A DNA stretch of 64,000 nucleotides from positions 2,247,367 to 2,311,366 of the forward strand of contig NC_061062.1 in assembly GCF_021917145.1 (NCBI RefSeq). Reading direction: 5' to 3'. The position numbers and the translations under genes were made by a program. The stretch comes from Hypomesus transpacificus (lineage: Eukaryota; Chordata; Actinopteri; Osmeriformes; Osmeridae). Below the pieces are notes generated by a model. It saw nothing but the letters and a program-made list of their open reading frames with translations, had not been told where the DNA came from and did no database searches. This document shows positions 14,756 to 29,100 of this stretch, one piece after another; within the stretch, counting starts at the first letter, position 1; each line of letters opens with the position of its first letter.

Positions 14756-15153
14756 CTAAACCATTTCTGGTGGAGAAGGGCCTCCATATGAGCCCAGACA
14801 GATCGTGGTGGTAATGCTTGGTGATAGCTTGTCACGCTGGCTGGTGCTTCCTGTTGACGCTGATGTTAACATGCAGGGAGGACCCGGCCAGATGTGTCTT
14901 TTCAGCTTGGCTGGACCATAATGAGACGGAACTCATTCTCTTCCAATTAGGGCTGAACCAGAACGTCCAGCCAGCAGCTGTCAGTCACCATGGCAGCAGA
15001 AGCTGTTGATAACTGGGCCGGCCTTTCCCTGAGGACGCTTGGCCCGTGTCACCCGCCCCTGAGTGGAAGGAGACAGTATCGCTCTCCCCCGGATTGTCTG
15101 TGGAGCTGCGAGTGTCCCCGCCAAGTCCCTTCTGTGTCTCCACCCAGACACCC

Positions 15154-15578
15154 ACTGTTGTCCCCCACCCACTGTCCCTCCACCCACTGTCCCTCCACCC
15201 ACTGTCCCTCCACCCACTGTCCCCCACCCACTGTCCCTCCACCCACTGTCCCTCCACCCACTGTCCCCCACCCACTGTCCCTCCACCCACTGTCCCTCCA
15301 CCCACTGTCCCCCCACCCACTGTCCCCCACCCACTGTCCCCCACCCACTGTCCCTCCACCCACTGTCCCTCCACCCACTGTCCCCCACCCACTGTCCTCC
15401 ACCCACTGTCCCCCACCCACTGTCCCCCACCCACTATCCCTCCACCCACTGTCCCTCCACCCACTGTCCTCCACCCACTGTCCCTCCACCCACTGTCCCT
15501 CCACCCACTGTCCTCCACCCACTGTCCCCCACCCACTGTCCCTCCACCCACTGTCCCTCCACCCACTGTCCCTCCATA
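15154..15578. repeat. 14/15 bp minisatellite (cccactgtccctcca)
   Basis: Roughly 28 copies of a CCCACTGTCCC unit whose length alternates irregularly between 14 and 15 bp. It produces long, meaningless ORFs in several frames of both strands. Confidence 0.9.
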
Positions 15579-16165
15579 CGTCATGTGGATTAGTGGAGGT
15601 TGAAGGAAGTGCAAACATCTAAAGCCGCCGTGTCCCACAGGGTGAATATTTGTTGTCCTTGTTTGGACAGTCAAGAGCTCTCTGCCCACACGTGCTACAG
15701 TGGTGTCTCTAGGCGTGCTAGGGGGTGTTGCTAGGCGTGCTAGGGGGGCGTTGCTAGGCAAGCTAATGTGTTGTAAAGATTTTGTGTCCTGTCTTGTCCA
15801 TCTGTCACACTTCACCAGACTCTGGTATCCCAATGCTCACGTAACACAGGGACATGTTGACATTAGCATACTGTTAGCGAGCTACCTGCTTCTCATTCAT
15901 AAAGCAGAAGTAGGGGCATTAACAGGTCTTGATGTAATCATCTCCCTCAAGACACGGTCTGTACACACTGTATCGAATGCACGCTCTACATGCTGTACTG
16001 AACACACTCCTTTGTACAGCAGTGTATATCTAATGTTGTTGACACTCTACTGTACAGAAGGTTACATTCTAAACTAGAGAGAAATCTTATCGGCCAGCAC
16101 GTGGTGCAGTCATTCAACAAAAGCTTCGGTAAAGCGTTGAGCTCTGCAGTTTTGGTTTTATAAGG

Positions 16166-16312
16166 GCTGAGAGAGAGAAAGAGAGAGAGAGAGAGAAAGA
16201 GAGAAGGGAGAGAGAGAGAGAAAGGAAGGAGAGAGCGAGGGAGAGACAGAGGAGGAGAGAGAGAAGGAAAGAGGGAGAGGAAGAAGCACAGAGAGAGAAA
16301 GAGGAGAGAGAG
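16166..16312. repeat. GA-rich low-complexity tract
   Basis: A purine-only GAGA/GGAA tract about 250 bp before the region that encodes the first recognised exon of the consortin-like gene. Confidence 0.85.
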
Positions 16313-16784
16313 AGTGTGCTCGGTCGACAGCTCCTATCCATTTCCTACATGCTGAGTCCACGCACACACACTGGCTGGGCCACTGTACGTGAGTAGAGCG
16401 GCGATTGGACGAGGGCTCTGTCACTCAGGAGTAAATCCCCCCCCGACTTCCTCTCTCCTCCTTTCCTGGTGCAGCGTGGGAGGAGAGGGAGGGAAGTGGA
16501 TCTGTCTTCTCTGAGCCTGTGAGCCTCTCTCTCTCAGCCACCCGCTCCTCATCAGCCACCTGCCCTTGACTCACTCTGGATCGACGAGACTGACGAGAGG
16601 GCTCTCCTGTGTGCGTTGCCCTGGCCCCAGCCCGCCAGTGTGTGTTTATGCGTGGGCCTCCTCTGTCCTCCTGCGGCCGGCCTCGCTTCCCCAGGGGGTG
16701 GAGGAGCGGAGCTCAGCGTTCGTCCCTGGCTGGTGGAGCTCAGATGGGAGGCAGCACTGCCCGGGGCCGTGGCTGGGACTGGGG

Positions 16785-19700
16785 ATGCTGAGCGGGGGGA
16801 GGGAGGGCCTGTTTGAGCTGGGACGGCGGCTCCAGCAGCAGGGGGAGGTCCAGGCCGCGCTGCACTGTTTCCTCAGCAGCCTCTTGGGGCTCACGCACGT
16901 GCAGAGCTTCGCCTCGCTGCCCAACTGTCTACACCAGGTGAGCAAACAAACGCCTCGCTGGACTTTTGTACTCTGTCTCTTTTTCTTTTTCTCTCTTTTT
17001 TTTTTTTTTTTTTTTTTCTCTCTTTCACTCTCTCTCTCTCTCACTCTTTTGCTCTCTTTCTTTCACTCTCTCTTTCTCTTTCACTCTCTCTTTCACTCTG
17101 TCTTTCTCTTTCACTATGTCTTTCACTCACTCTCTTTCAGTCTCTCTTTCACTCTCTCCTTCACTCTGTCTCTCTCTCATTGTCAACAAACAAACCCACA
17201 GTACAAACCAGAAAAGGTGCACCCACAGTCACACAGCCACAGAAATGTAAATAGCCAATCTATACATGAAACACATATCAGTCACAATGCAAATACAGGT
17301 TCAAAACACGCTACACCCACACTGCATACAGTAGCAGAAACACACAACGTGCATCCAAAGGACACACACAGGACACACAACGTGCATCCACAGGACACAC
17401 ACGGGACACACAACATTGACACCCTCTGATATCAATGTCAAACAACATGCTGTCACAGCACAGAATCAGCACGTTTGCAATGCATGTGTAGAAGCCTGTC
17501 TGTCATGCCACAAGGGCAAAATACAGCACACATTCAAACTGCTCTGTTAGGGCAGATTCCCACACCCTAAACGCACACTGTTTGTCTATGTAAAACAAAT
17601 GTTTTTTTGTTGTTGACTGTGAGTAATTCACACGGATGCCCACTTCCCAGGACAGAACAAGATCTCTGTAGGTTCCTCTCAGGGCAAAGCATTTGAATGT
17701 GCTGTGTTTGTTGTTGGGCCAAGCCCTCTGTATCAGATGGTACGTCCTCTAATAGGCTCTCCCTCATGCCCTGGGCTAGCAGCAAGCTCCTGTTTAGAAG
17801 TGGACAAGCAAAATGTCCCAAACGTATAAACACAGCCTTTATTCCAGAACGCAGGAATGCTTGGCATGACGTTGAACAGTGGGCTGTGGCGAAAGAAACA
17901 AGGAAGTCGTTTGTGTTTCGGCCTGTATTTGGGAATAACGAAATCTGTCACAGAGTGAATGTTAGTTTAGATAGAATCCTCCTTGAAACAGAGACATCAT
18001 CAGAGAATGGCACGGCAGGTTATCTAACGTGAACGTGTTCTGCTTCTGTGATTGCAGATCGCTGAGCTCTTCATCACTGAAAAGAATTGTATCCTTACCA
18101 TGCAGATGGAGGGGTTTCGAGGACAAGCTCGATCTGTTTTCTTTTTTTCACATCTGATCCCAACCTTTGCCCTCATCCTTGGGTTTGTGGGGGGAGGAAT
18201 GTGGGCGCTCTGAGAAGGCCGACACACAGAGAGGCTGTCAGTGTTTTTCAGGGCCAGTTGCATGGATCGGAAGCTCTGTGTAATTGAGGGGGGATTGCAC
18301 AGCCAGTTTATAACCACCTCTTTGTCCCAGAAAGCTTTGGGTTTTGTGTGGCGCTCAGGCTCTGTGACTTTCTCTTAAGAGGATTTGCAAATGCTTATCT
18401 TCCCCCAACCCACAGCACGTGAGAGGAGAGGGTCGAGTGACCTGTATGTGCGGCGGCTGTGTACGACACCAACGCCATCACCATAGGCAGCGTGAGGAAA
18501 CAGAGCAGAGATAAGGAGGGGGTGGAGGGTTTCAGGGACATATAACCCCTCGTAGAACCCTCCTGTCACCGAGACGCTCAAACACTTTACACGCCAGCTC
18601 AGGTTATCCACCACAGCAAGAGCTCCTAACCATCCATCTCCTGAGATTAGTTGGTCTCACTTCATCAATAGACCAGAACCCCCACTTCAGCTGGGAAGAC
18701 GTTTCCTTAAGAGGCTAGTCCTTCAGGATGGGGTTAAACCTTCTGACTCACAAAGACAAAAGGCATGAATAATAATGATTGGCTGGTGTCGTGTCGTGTC
18801 ATGTCATGTTAGATTCTGTAGCGTTTACCATACAGTACAGGGGGTGTGTATGGTGTTTCCACCTTACCCACCCGGTGTACAGTTACATACAGAAAACTAA
18901 CGGTGACTACACTCAACATCATCCTTGTTTTTGTCTGCCAGATCTAGAACTGGTCTCGTACGAAGGTTCTACATTATTCATGTATCCTTCAGGACACAGT
19001 GTTGCTCATGTGGCCTGTCGAGTCTGTTTACTCAAAAATGTTTAAATTGTCAGACGAGTTCAACCCCTTCGTAAACCAAGCATGGACGTGATTCTCACAG
19101 CACGCCTCGTTTTTTTTATTTCTGTTCCCTTTTCTCAAGAACTACACATAGATTAGACGAGGATAATACAAGACTTATGTGAGTCTAATTGGCCCATTTA
19201 GAGTCTCTTGTCCCAAAAAACAGGTTCCACTGACACTAGTACGTCCTCACAGCAGGAGAGGGGGGGAGAGGAGAGGAAAGGAGAGGGGAGGAGAAGAGAG
19301 GGCAAGGGAGAGGGGAGGCTGTGTTTATGTTGGTGCCCTGGGGAGAACAGAGGTTGAGGAGTCAGACTGGTAGGACAGAGGAACTGATGGGAACTCTCAG
19401 CTTCACACACAACGACCAAAGTCCCAGCTTTAGCAATGTGGCCTCGTTCCTTGGGTTGGCGAATAAAATACAAATCGGGTTCAGTACATCTGTGGGCTGA
19501 TGCATTGGTCTATAAGCACTGCACGGGGGTTGAGGCTGGTTTTGTTTTAGACTGACATATTCTCATACTCAGTATTGATTTGAGAAATAACATAATGACC
19601 GACAGTTGCAAGTAGTATTGTCAAAGCTGCCAGAATCTAGAATTTTTTCTCTTCCAAACAACAAATACAGTTCTGCGTGTCAAATTATTAAATCGCATCA

Positions 19701-22700
19701 CAGAATCTTAATAAGGTTATCTCTAAACACCTTGACTGTCTTAATGGTGCTGCACATGCTCCATTCAGAATCCCCCTCCCTGCCTTCGACCTCCTGCCTG
19801 CCTTTGAAAGGTGCCTCTGAGTTAATGGAAGTTTTTGTTGGAACAATATTCAATTACGGTTTCAGAAAAAAGGGGTGGGGGTGGGGGGTGGGAAGATATA
19901 TCCCCCCCCCTTCATGAGGACAAAAAGGGTGGGGGGGGCTGAGAGGGGGGGTGAGGGGGGGGGGGGGGTTGAGAGGGGTGGGGGGGTGGGCTGTGTTGTA
20001 GTGGTTGTTGTCCTGCCAGGCTAAGAATAGCAGTGACCAACACAAGTAGTGCTTTGACCTCTAGCGGCCGGCGCTTCACTAATCCTCCACGCCAGATGGC
20101 TCTTTCTCTCATGCTCACCTGTTCTGGAAGGGGGGGGGGGAGGGGGAGGAGGGGGAGGGGGGAGGGGGAGGGGAGGGGGGTGGAGGGGGGTGGAGGGGGA
20201 GGGGGGGGGAGGAGGGGAGGGGGAGGGGGGGAGGGGCGCACACACCAGACATGGTATGTGACACAGAAGCGCCATCATTTCTTTCCACAGACATCACAGA
20301 GCAGGCTTTGTGATGTGTAAAAGATCCGCGTAGCCTCTCTTGTGTCACGGTGCTGCTGTGTTTACGTCCCCTGAAACTAATGAGATCAATTGACTCCGGG
20401 CATCTGCCAAGGAGATCATAAAATGTAGCGTCTCTGTGTAATGAATTACGTGATTTACTGTGTTGTTCCTGTAACGGGCCATCAACATGAATTCCCCTCG
20501 CAGCCTGGTGAGTGCTGAAGCTAACTGTTCTGTCTCTCTGAAGCCCAACCTGGCTTCCACACAGCACGTGGCAGAGCAGTAGTTATCTGTATATTATGAA
20601 GTGTGTTGAGTTTTAACAACAGCACAGTCAAACTTCATCCTGTGCAAATGGAACCTGTTTGTCATGCGGTATCGCCTGTTAACGACATCGGCACATCCAC
20701 ACCTTTTCATCTAGATAAAACAGCTTTGCAATTGACAGTAGGATTTGAGTTCTGTCTGTCTCGGGACAACATGAAAAGGTTTGACCAGGACTGAGGCATG
20801 GTGGTGAGGGTACCAGAGAGAGGAAGCTTGTGTTGACTCTGTAATGAGGGGTCTCAGAGCCTCACACAGAACCATTACACTCCCTGTGACACGCTGAAAG
20901 AATCCAGATGCTGCTGTTCGCAGCTGTGGTTTCAACTGTCAAGCTGTTTCCCAGCCCGGAAGGAATTCTCCTGTTCTCTGCTGCTGCACTTACAGACTGA
21001 GACCGTTTTTTTTCTCCCCACCTACTAAAAATGACAGTTACTACGTATAGTCCCACTAGGCAGAGACAGAAATACAAGCGAGGGAGTTTGAAGGTAGTGT
21101 GCCTCCAGTTTGGTAGAGTCTAAGTGCTGAGGAGTAAGACAGCCATGCAGGTCTGGTATTTATGTCCGCTTTTATTTTAAGCATATTTCCTCTGTCAAGT
21201 CACAGCCTTCAAATTCCCCTGTCAAACTACGCATTGTGTTGATATCATTCAAACGGATTCATTTTCGCTGGATGTGGAATGCCTATGACCGAGTGGAAGA
21301 TCTCACAAGGTTTATTTTCTGTCGAATATTTGTGTCTATTTACGGAATCAGACCCCCAGGCACAAAACAATGCTGCCCCAATCAAGCAAACTCTCGAGGG
21401 GTGACTGGGTTTCTAAAGATAGTCCAGATCGTTGGCTCCTGACGTCAGGAGAAGCATGTTGTCATTGAGAGCGTGGTCAGATGTGGGCCGCAGCAGGCAG
21501 GGCCCATCCAGGAGACACCTGATCCTTCACCCATGTCTCCAGATGGGAAGGCCCTCCAGTTCATCCAGGCTGAGAAGATGTTCTACGAGGTGGCGCTGAT
21601 CGAGCTTACCTCTCTGCATGGTTCCAAAGGCAAGTTCCTCCTCCACTGCATGTTCGCATTATATACACGTAATATATAAATAAAACACACATAATATACA
21701 CATCATTTACACACATAACAAACACAATATACACATAACATACACACGGTCCAGGAAGCATTATAGTAACCACGGGGACAGAAGAATCCAGGATACCCAT
21801 CAGGGAAATACATTTTCATTAAATTTCATTTTGAATATATATATATGATATATAGAACTCAGGTGTCAGCAGGGAGCCATCTAGAACATACAGAACCCTG
21901 GGCCCTGAGGGAAAATGTTGAAGACCACTGCTATGGAGAACCTATAGAAGTCAAAGCCTCACCGAGCCAATAGGGACCCATGATTGATCTGACCTCCGTC
22001 CATCTTTATTTCCTGTAAACACAGTCCAGCTCCGGTAGAGAGAGCTCTCAGCAGGGCCAGCCATCCATCAGCTCCTCGACGTCCCCCTCCCTGTCTGCCT
22101 CTGCTGAGGCAGCAGTCCACTCTAGCGTGGGCAGAGAGGAGGAGTTAGGGGCACACGCGGGGAGAAGACAAATGGCCGGGCTTGGCATTATCTCATTAGG
22201 AGCTGTGTGGCGCCACGGAATCCAGAGTCTCTTGAATCAGCACTCGGCTGGATAGTTTGCCCTTCTCTCCTGAGACCACCCTGGCACCTGAAGCAGGGCA
22301 AAGGCCCACCGTCTATCTCCACTCTCAGTTTAATCTTAGCTTAGTGACTTACAGCATTTCTTTCACTGTTACTCGCCACCCCCCTCCCCTCTGCTCCCCT
22401 GGGGGGAATGTTTCTTCATTGCACTCTATTCCATCAGCCAAAACCGTTTTTTTTTTCTCCCCCCAGTACACTCTCATTGGTGTCAGGAATGTGTGTGTGT
22501 GTGGTGGAATTGTGATTGTGTTTTAACCCGCTTATGTGTCGCGCATGTGTCAGTCAGTCCTTTAGTGGGTGTGGTGAGTTCTCCCTATCCACTCCTCTGC
22601 CACGACCTGCCTTTATCTGAGCTCTCTATCTTTAGTGTCCTGCTGTTCCCCATCCGGCTTGCTCCTCTCTGCACTTCAGGCTCCGCTCACATCTCCGTAA

Positions 22701-23087
22701 GCCACGGGCGTGCCAGATCACCGGATCTCCAGCCTTTTGGATTCTATTTCTAGGCTGCCAAAAAGACAGAATGACAGTCAGATAGACAGAGAGAAAGAGA
22801 GAGAGAGAGAGAAAGAGAGAGACAAGGCAGGGCTGCGGTGGTGGCTGACTGACTGATTACATGCCGTGTGTGTGTGTGACAGGGCCTCAGGAGGAGGCTA
22901 TGCTGGGCTCAGCAGGAGGATGTGGGTCTCCAGAGGAGCTTTCAGACCAGGCTTCCCAGGCACAGCACCTGGAGAGGCTAGCGCAGCTCTGCATCATGAG
23001 CAAACGGTATGTAACTCAGCTGGATTGGCGGATTTAGCTGCTGCGACTAGGGCTCTCAAGTGACCTAGAATCCCTTTGTGTGTGTGT

Positions 23088-23119
<32 letters not shown>

Positions 23120-26100
23120 GGGGGGTGTATGTGTGTTTATGTGGATCAGTGATTATGGATTATTTAGGCTGATAGAAAAACATTCTGGAGGAAGAATTTG
23201 TGTTTTTGTTTTCACAATGGAATGTGTTCTGTTAAGGGTCTTATGACATTGCTCTCATGTCGGTCATTAGCTGTCGGGTTAGAGCAGATTTGAAGCCAGA
23301 TTCCTGTGAGAAAAACTTGTGAATATACACCATATGAAAAAAACATACATGTAAGATTGATGTCTATTAACAAAGTTACGTAGTGCATAACACATAGTTC
23401 CTAACTTTTCAACATTGCATGTGACGTCTTGCCTGTTCTCAGAAGAAGGTCAATAATATTGATGTTATCTCTGTCTGTGTGTCATTCTGTTTGCCGGGGT
23501 GAAGTTGAGATATTGAAGTTTGGGAGATGTTGTGTAACCATCCCAAAATAGATAACTGGAGCCGTGGCCTGCAGCTCCTGTCTTGTTTACAATAAGCTCA
23601 CGTCCTCCTATGACCTGAACGCTCACAGTTAGGGTGGAAATTTCATCACCTAATAAACATAACAGGAAGTGTTTGGGACGGCTGCTTCCAAGCAAAAACT
23701 AGAGAGTTTAGTTTCCCTCCAGTGCGACAACAGTGTCTTTTTTTTTGGTTTTGTTTCAAGTGTTGTTAGAGCACCTGGGTCTGTACCTTGTCAGGACACA
23801 GCATGCACACAAAAACAGACCAACACATAAGCCTTGTGGTGTCATTGGTCGGGAGATTTGAGGCATTTAACCTGATTGCTTGTGAGAGTGGCGGGGGGGG
23901 GCAGGTGGTTGCGTGTGCATTGGAAGGTGGTGAGATAAGTTGAGAAGGCTGGTTAATTTTGAATGAGATTGTGGAGATTGTTTATGACAGTACCCACTGG
24001 CTAGGGTTTCAGAGCTAATGGGGACGAGGGGTTGGTTTCTGCTCTGTGATCATCTGTACCATCCTGCACTGCATTGCACTGCACTGCACTGAGCTATTTA
24101 AAGAGTTCAGAAACTTGAGACACAATGAAAGTGTTCGACAATCATGGCCGACTATCTCTTAGGAGGGCAGATCACTTCATACAGAGATACTTTCCCTGGG
24201 AAAGTACTGTTGCATTTTAGCTTTCAATGTCAAATAGAAACAAGCCCACTTCTCTACTGAAAGACCACACATGCCTGGATCACTTTTGCAACAAAATGTT
24301 AAAATGACCAGGATTGAGATGTTTTACTTTGCAGAAACCCGATCAGATCTAGGAAACCAAAAGTCGTTTTTCAGTATGGCTACATACCAACTCCTACTAC
24401 AAAGGCCGTTGGTACCTCGATAGATCCATGGCTCCATCACTTAGCGCATCTCACCATAGCGACAAACACGTTTTCTAAGCGCATAGGTCATGTATTTTTT
24501 CACAATTAGCGACACGTCACGTCCCAGGGTCCTCAGCTAGACATCTGCCAGTTCTCAACTTCGTACAGTGCCCGGTTCTCGAGATGATCGCACCGCAGAC
24601 ACACAGATTCCTGCCTTCACAGATTTCAAGAGGGGCATAACAGAGAGAGGATGAAAGGAATAAGAAGCAGTGAGAGTAGAGCAGATGGGGAGGACTTGCC
24701 CCACTAGGGAGCGTCTCTGTCACTGCTGGTGCCCCCACCACACCACACTTCCCACCTCAGCCTCAACCCCACACTCGGGAACAGGAAGCTGTCTCGGAGC
24801 AGGAAGTTGTCATGCTGCCTGAATCTTTCAGTGCTGCGGTAGGAAGTCCGCTCGCTTCTCTATCTGTAGCGATCGGATGTCCTCCGACGACCGTCTAAAA
24901 CCAGGCAAGCCGACACCTGGCCATGACTAATTAAAGGGAAGGTTTAGGAACAGCACAGCTGACATCTGTCACACTAAACAAGCCTTGCTCTGTATGTATG
25001 AACACACGTGTGGGTGACGGATGTGCTCGGGCGGTGCCGGCTCTGCCCGCAGGCGGATGTGACCAGCACATCCCTCAGAGAGGCGTGCTGTGTCCACCTG
25101 GGTTAACGCAGACCGAGGTGTGTGAGTGGAAGGGTACAAGGTAAACCGACCCGTGAGCGCCATGCGTTCTGTAACCCACCCTGGGGGCAGGATGGAGGCA
25201 GGATGGAGGCAGGATGGAGGCAGGATGGAGGCCTTGGCAGCTGGCAGGGAAGGCAGGTTTCCACTGCTGTCTGAAGGCTGGTCCTTCGCCAGCGCCCAGG
25301 CCCCGCTCCAATCACAGCACACGCGTGCTTGAGTTTGTCATGCTGTTCTGATCCTAAACACTGAAATGGATCTGCTTACTTGACAAGACGGCATGCCCCA
25401 CTAAGCTTGATTAAGGTCAGCCATTGTTGATCCCTTTGAAAAAGACTTATTTGTGGGATTAAATTAACTGAAGGTGCCAGGCCAGATTGATTTCGCTTCC
25501 GGGGCCAGACTGAATGGGATGCATTGCTTTTCTTTACTGCATATCTGGTATTTGGAGGTAACATAGCACCCTTAGGAGGCATGAGGGACTGACATGTTTT
25601 GTTCAGAGAATATGTGTTATTTATGTACTTACGTTACTTATATATTCTAACAGTCTTTTCTTCTTTTTTCTTACTCTCCCAGACCTCACCTTGCGTTAGA
25701 GTACAGTGGAAAGGTATGTGCTGGGCCTTCAGTTGGCACTCATATGGTTAAAACATCATAGAGACCAAAGTGGGAGTTTTTTCAAATTCATGAAACTAGC
25801 AGTTGTATTATTCATGTTTCATTAGCTTTTATCAAAACGACAAGAGGGGGGATTGAACCTAAAACCTTTAGTTCAGTGGGTTAACATTCTACTAAGCTGC
25901 TTTCTTGGATTTTGGGTTTAACTGGCTTACTATGGTCTCTGTGTTCCTCAGGCAACTAAGATCCACCAGAAGGCTTTTGGGAACGACCACCCCATCACAG
26001 CCAGAAGCCTGGAGTTGCTAGCCACAGTCTATGCCGAGATCGGCAAGACTGAATACTCAGGTAAGAAGAGCTCCAAGCGGACAACATAGGGTTACATGAA

Positions 26101-29100
26101 TTACCCTTTGAATTACCTCAAAGTATAAATATACCTGGCTGAGTGTTTCACTAAGGACTGCGTTGTGACAGCTCAGACTGTAAACAGACGCAGAGAGTTT
26201 ACAATGTTGACATTATGACAGGTCCTTGTGTTCAGCCGCTGAACGTAGACTGCACCTTGTCACGTCGTTTACACAAGGCTTTCTTCCTAAGCATGACAAA
26301 CCGGAACAGTGCTGTTTAAGCCCCAGTACCACGTCACCGCTTTGCTTCAGAGCACACGCGGCCGTGTAAGTGGCTTACAGCACTCCCGCTTGCAGATGTA
26401 AAATGGCAGTTTAAGGAAATGTTAAATTAATAAACAGCCGTTGTACGTTTGGTCGTCCAAAGTGGTTTTGTGCACCGTAGACGGGGTTCAACAAACGAGG
26501 AGTTTTTGTTAGGCTACTCTCGACAGTTTGAGGCCACTGTGTTCGAGGTTTGCTGGTGCTTAGAAAAAGATGCACTCTTGTTTCATTTCCGAAACTTAGC
26601 ATTTTTCACGGAGACAGGTTTGCTGTATAAGGCATTAACTTAAATGCACCCGTAAATGGTGAGTCAGCGGTTGGGTGGTGTGTGTAGCCAGCATGAAGCA
26701 AGGCCTAGCAGCGTACAGTAGAGGGGCGTCGTTAGACCCTTTATAGTGGGCACGTTCCCCTGTATAAATCTGCTGTGCCCCAGTAAAATCAAACTTGCGT
26801 CCCTGAACTGTTATATACTGGGTTGAGCAACGGGAGTGTCTATAGCCGAGTAGTGTCTTGTGAGCAGCAAACCCGTGGCCCAGTAGAGCTTTATGTCTAA
26901 CAGTACCTGGCTGTGCATTATAGATGACCTTCTGGGACAAGTCCACAGCAAAACAAATACTTACAAGTTCAGAGAACAGCTGAAGCACAAATACATTTAG
27001 TTTTTTTTTTGCTGTGTAGTTTATTGCACATTGTGCCTGTGCTTCTGTTAGCTATTTCAGTAACCTTTATCCCAAAGGACGACTCCTCTACGGCCTCTGG
27101 GAAAATAGCATTGGCAGAGTCATGCTCTCCACAACTCACTGCTTGAGACAGTCAGTCTGGAAGTTATCATGTCACAGCTATCAGCTTGTGTTGCCCTGCA
27201 TTTACACTCCTAAAATCAAATAATTTGCTTTTACTAAATAAGATAAAGTATTTGTTCAGTCAGTTCGTTAAGCCTTCGGTGATTAGGTTAAACAGGGCAT
27301 CTTGCATTGTTTTCTGCCTTGAGCACATACTCTGCACTGATAGGGTTAGTTGGGATGTTTGAGTGCACGCTCTGTTTTGCACGTTTCGTTGCCTTATCAA
27401 GGCCCGACTGGAACAGCAACAGTAACCATCAGTGCTGTGTGAGCTTCTAGTGAGGTTCCAGGTTCCGGGCCTCCTGCTGGTCATGGTTCTCCCTGGGTTC
27501 TCACGGTTCTCTCTTACGGTCCTCCATGTCCTAGACTCTCTGGGCCAGTGTGTGTCTGCCCTGTCCAAGAGGTTTACGGCTGCAGAGTCCTTCAGAGACA
27601 CACTCAACGGGCTGCCCCACGTCCACACCCACTGCCACCGGGAGAAACGCTCTGAACTGCGGAACAGGAAGGAAGTGCCCCAACAGGAGGACTCCTCCAA
27701 CCTCCAGGTGATTATGAACAACTGCCAAGAGGAAAGCTGCCTGCAAACGTAGTATGCATGTGATATCACATGTGACATGTATCGTAATATTTGTTATCTA
27801 TAATATATATGATTCGGTAACTGCTCTGTGGTGACTCTGTTGTACTATAGTTGAAGAGGAGACGGTACTGTACATACTATTGTACATTGAAACTGAGTAG
27901 CAATCCGAATGGAGCATTCACACAAATCAAACAGCAACAGAAAATAGGAATAATTTTTCAAAATGGAATTTCAAACCAGTCAGATTTTTTTAAATGCTGA
28001 TTATAGAAAAAGAAAACATTTAAAGTGGAGTGGTGTAGGTGCCCGAGCGGAGGTGAAATGGGTATAGGGTGACGCAGCAGGAGAAATAAAACAGACCAGT
28101 TTTGGTGAAGCTGCTCCTGTGATGGCTCTGGAGTGCGCTCAGACTGCGTGGTATGTGTGTGTGTTCACTGCGTGGTGTGTGTGTGTTCACTGCGTGGTGT
28201 GTGTGTGTTCACTGCGTGGTGTGTGTGTTCACTGCGTGGTGTGTGTGTTCACTGCGTGGTGTGTGTGTGTTCACTGCGTGGTGTGTGTGTTCACTGCGTG
28301 GTGTGTGTGTGTTCACTGCGTGGTGTGTGTGTTCACTGCGTGGTGTGTGTGTTCACTGCGTGGTATGTGTGTGTTCACTGCGTGGTGTGTGTGTTCACTG
28401 CGTGGTATGTGTGTGTTCACTGCGTGGTGTGTGTGTTCACTGCATGGTGTGTGTGTTCACTGCGTGGTGTGTGTGTGTTCACTGCGTGGTATGTGTGGGT
28501 TCACTGCGTGGTATGTGTGTGTTCACTGTGTGGTGTGTGTGTTCACTGCGTGGTGTGTGTGTTCACTGCGTGGTGTGTGTGTTCAATGTGTGGTGTGTGT
28601 GTTCACTGCGTGGTATGTGTGGGTTCACTGCGTGGTGTGTGTGTTCACTGCGTGGTGTGTGTGTGTTCACTGCGTGGTGTGTGTGTGTTCACTGCGTGGT
28701 ATATGTGTGTTCACTACGTGGTATGTGTGTGTTCACTGCGTGGTGTGTGTGTGTTCACTGCGTGGTGTGTGTGTGATCCTCTCCCCAGCCCGCAGGCAGC
28801 AAGACCCCCACCTCCATCCTGAAGAGGCCTGGGCCCGGCTCAGACACTGAGGCTGTCCACAGGCGGAAAGGGGAGAGGAGGGTTCGCTTCAGGGAGCCTG
28901 AGATCACAGTGCACGGTGAGAGTCTGATGGGATGAGGGACTTGTGAGGACAGGACAGGTGTCTGGGGCCAGGTATACTGTTAGAGGGGGCCGTTTAGATC
29001 CAACATTGCTGTTGTGATATCGTTTTATTCACTGCATTGCAGGCATTAATGTTTTGCCTGTTATATTTTTGCAAAGTATATTGTTTGTAATTATTCAGGG

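Larger units (their letters stand above)
1..16560. other. Gene-free intergenic stretch rich in simple repeats
   Basis: I see no convincing coding exon here on either strand. Open frames are short, or lie in pyrimidine-only, CA/GT or tandem-repeat sequence, and none shows a recognisable domain with splice sites. The stretch contains CA/GT tracts (for example 210-290, 2140-2220, 3068-3090, 3690-3720, 4725-4825 and 5390-5408), several minisatellites and SINE fragments listed separately. The remainder (about 5,400-8,400, 8,500-11,500 and 11,850-12,800) is ordinary AT/GC-balanced sequence in which I recognise nothing. Conserved non-coding elements or distal enhancers of the downstream gene could be present, but they cannot be seen without alignment. 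Confidence 0.6.

Noticed and set aside
14985..15833. WVEGQ/PPPTVP-type repeat ORFs
   Set aside because: Translation of the 14/15 bp minisatellite; both strands are open.
28119..28850. Cys/Val-rich repetitive ORFs in three frames
   Set aside because: All three frames of the same GT-rich minisatellite are open, which is a composition effect.
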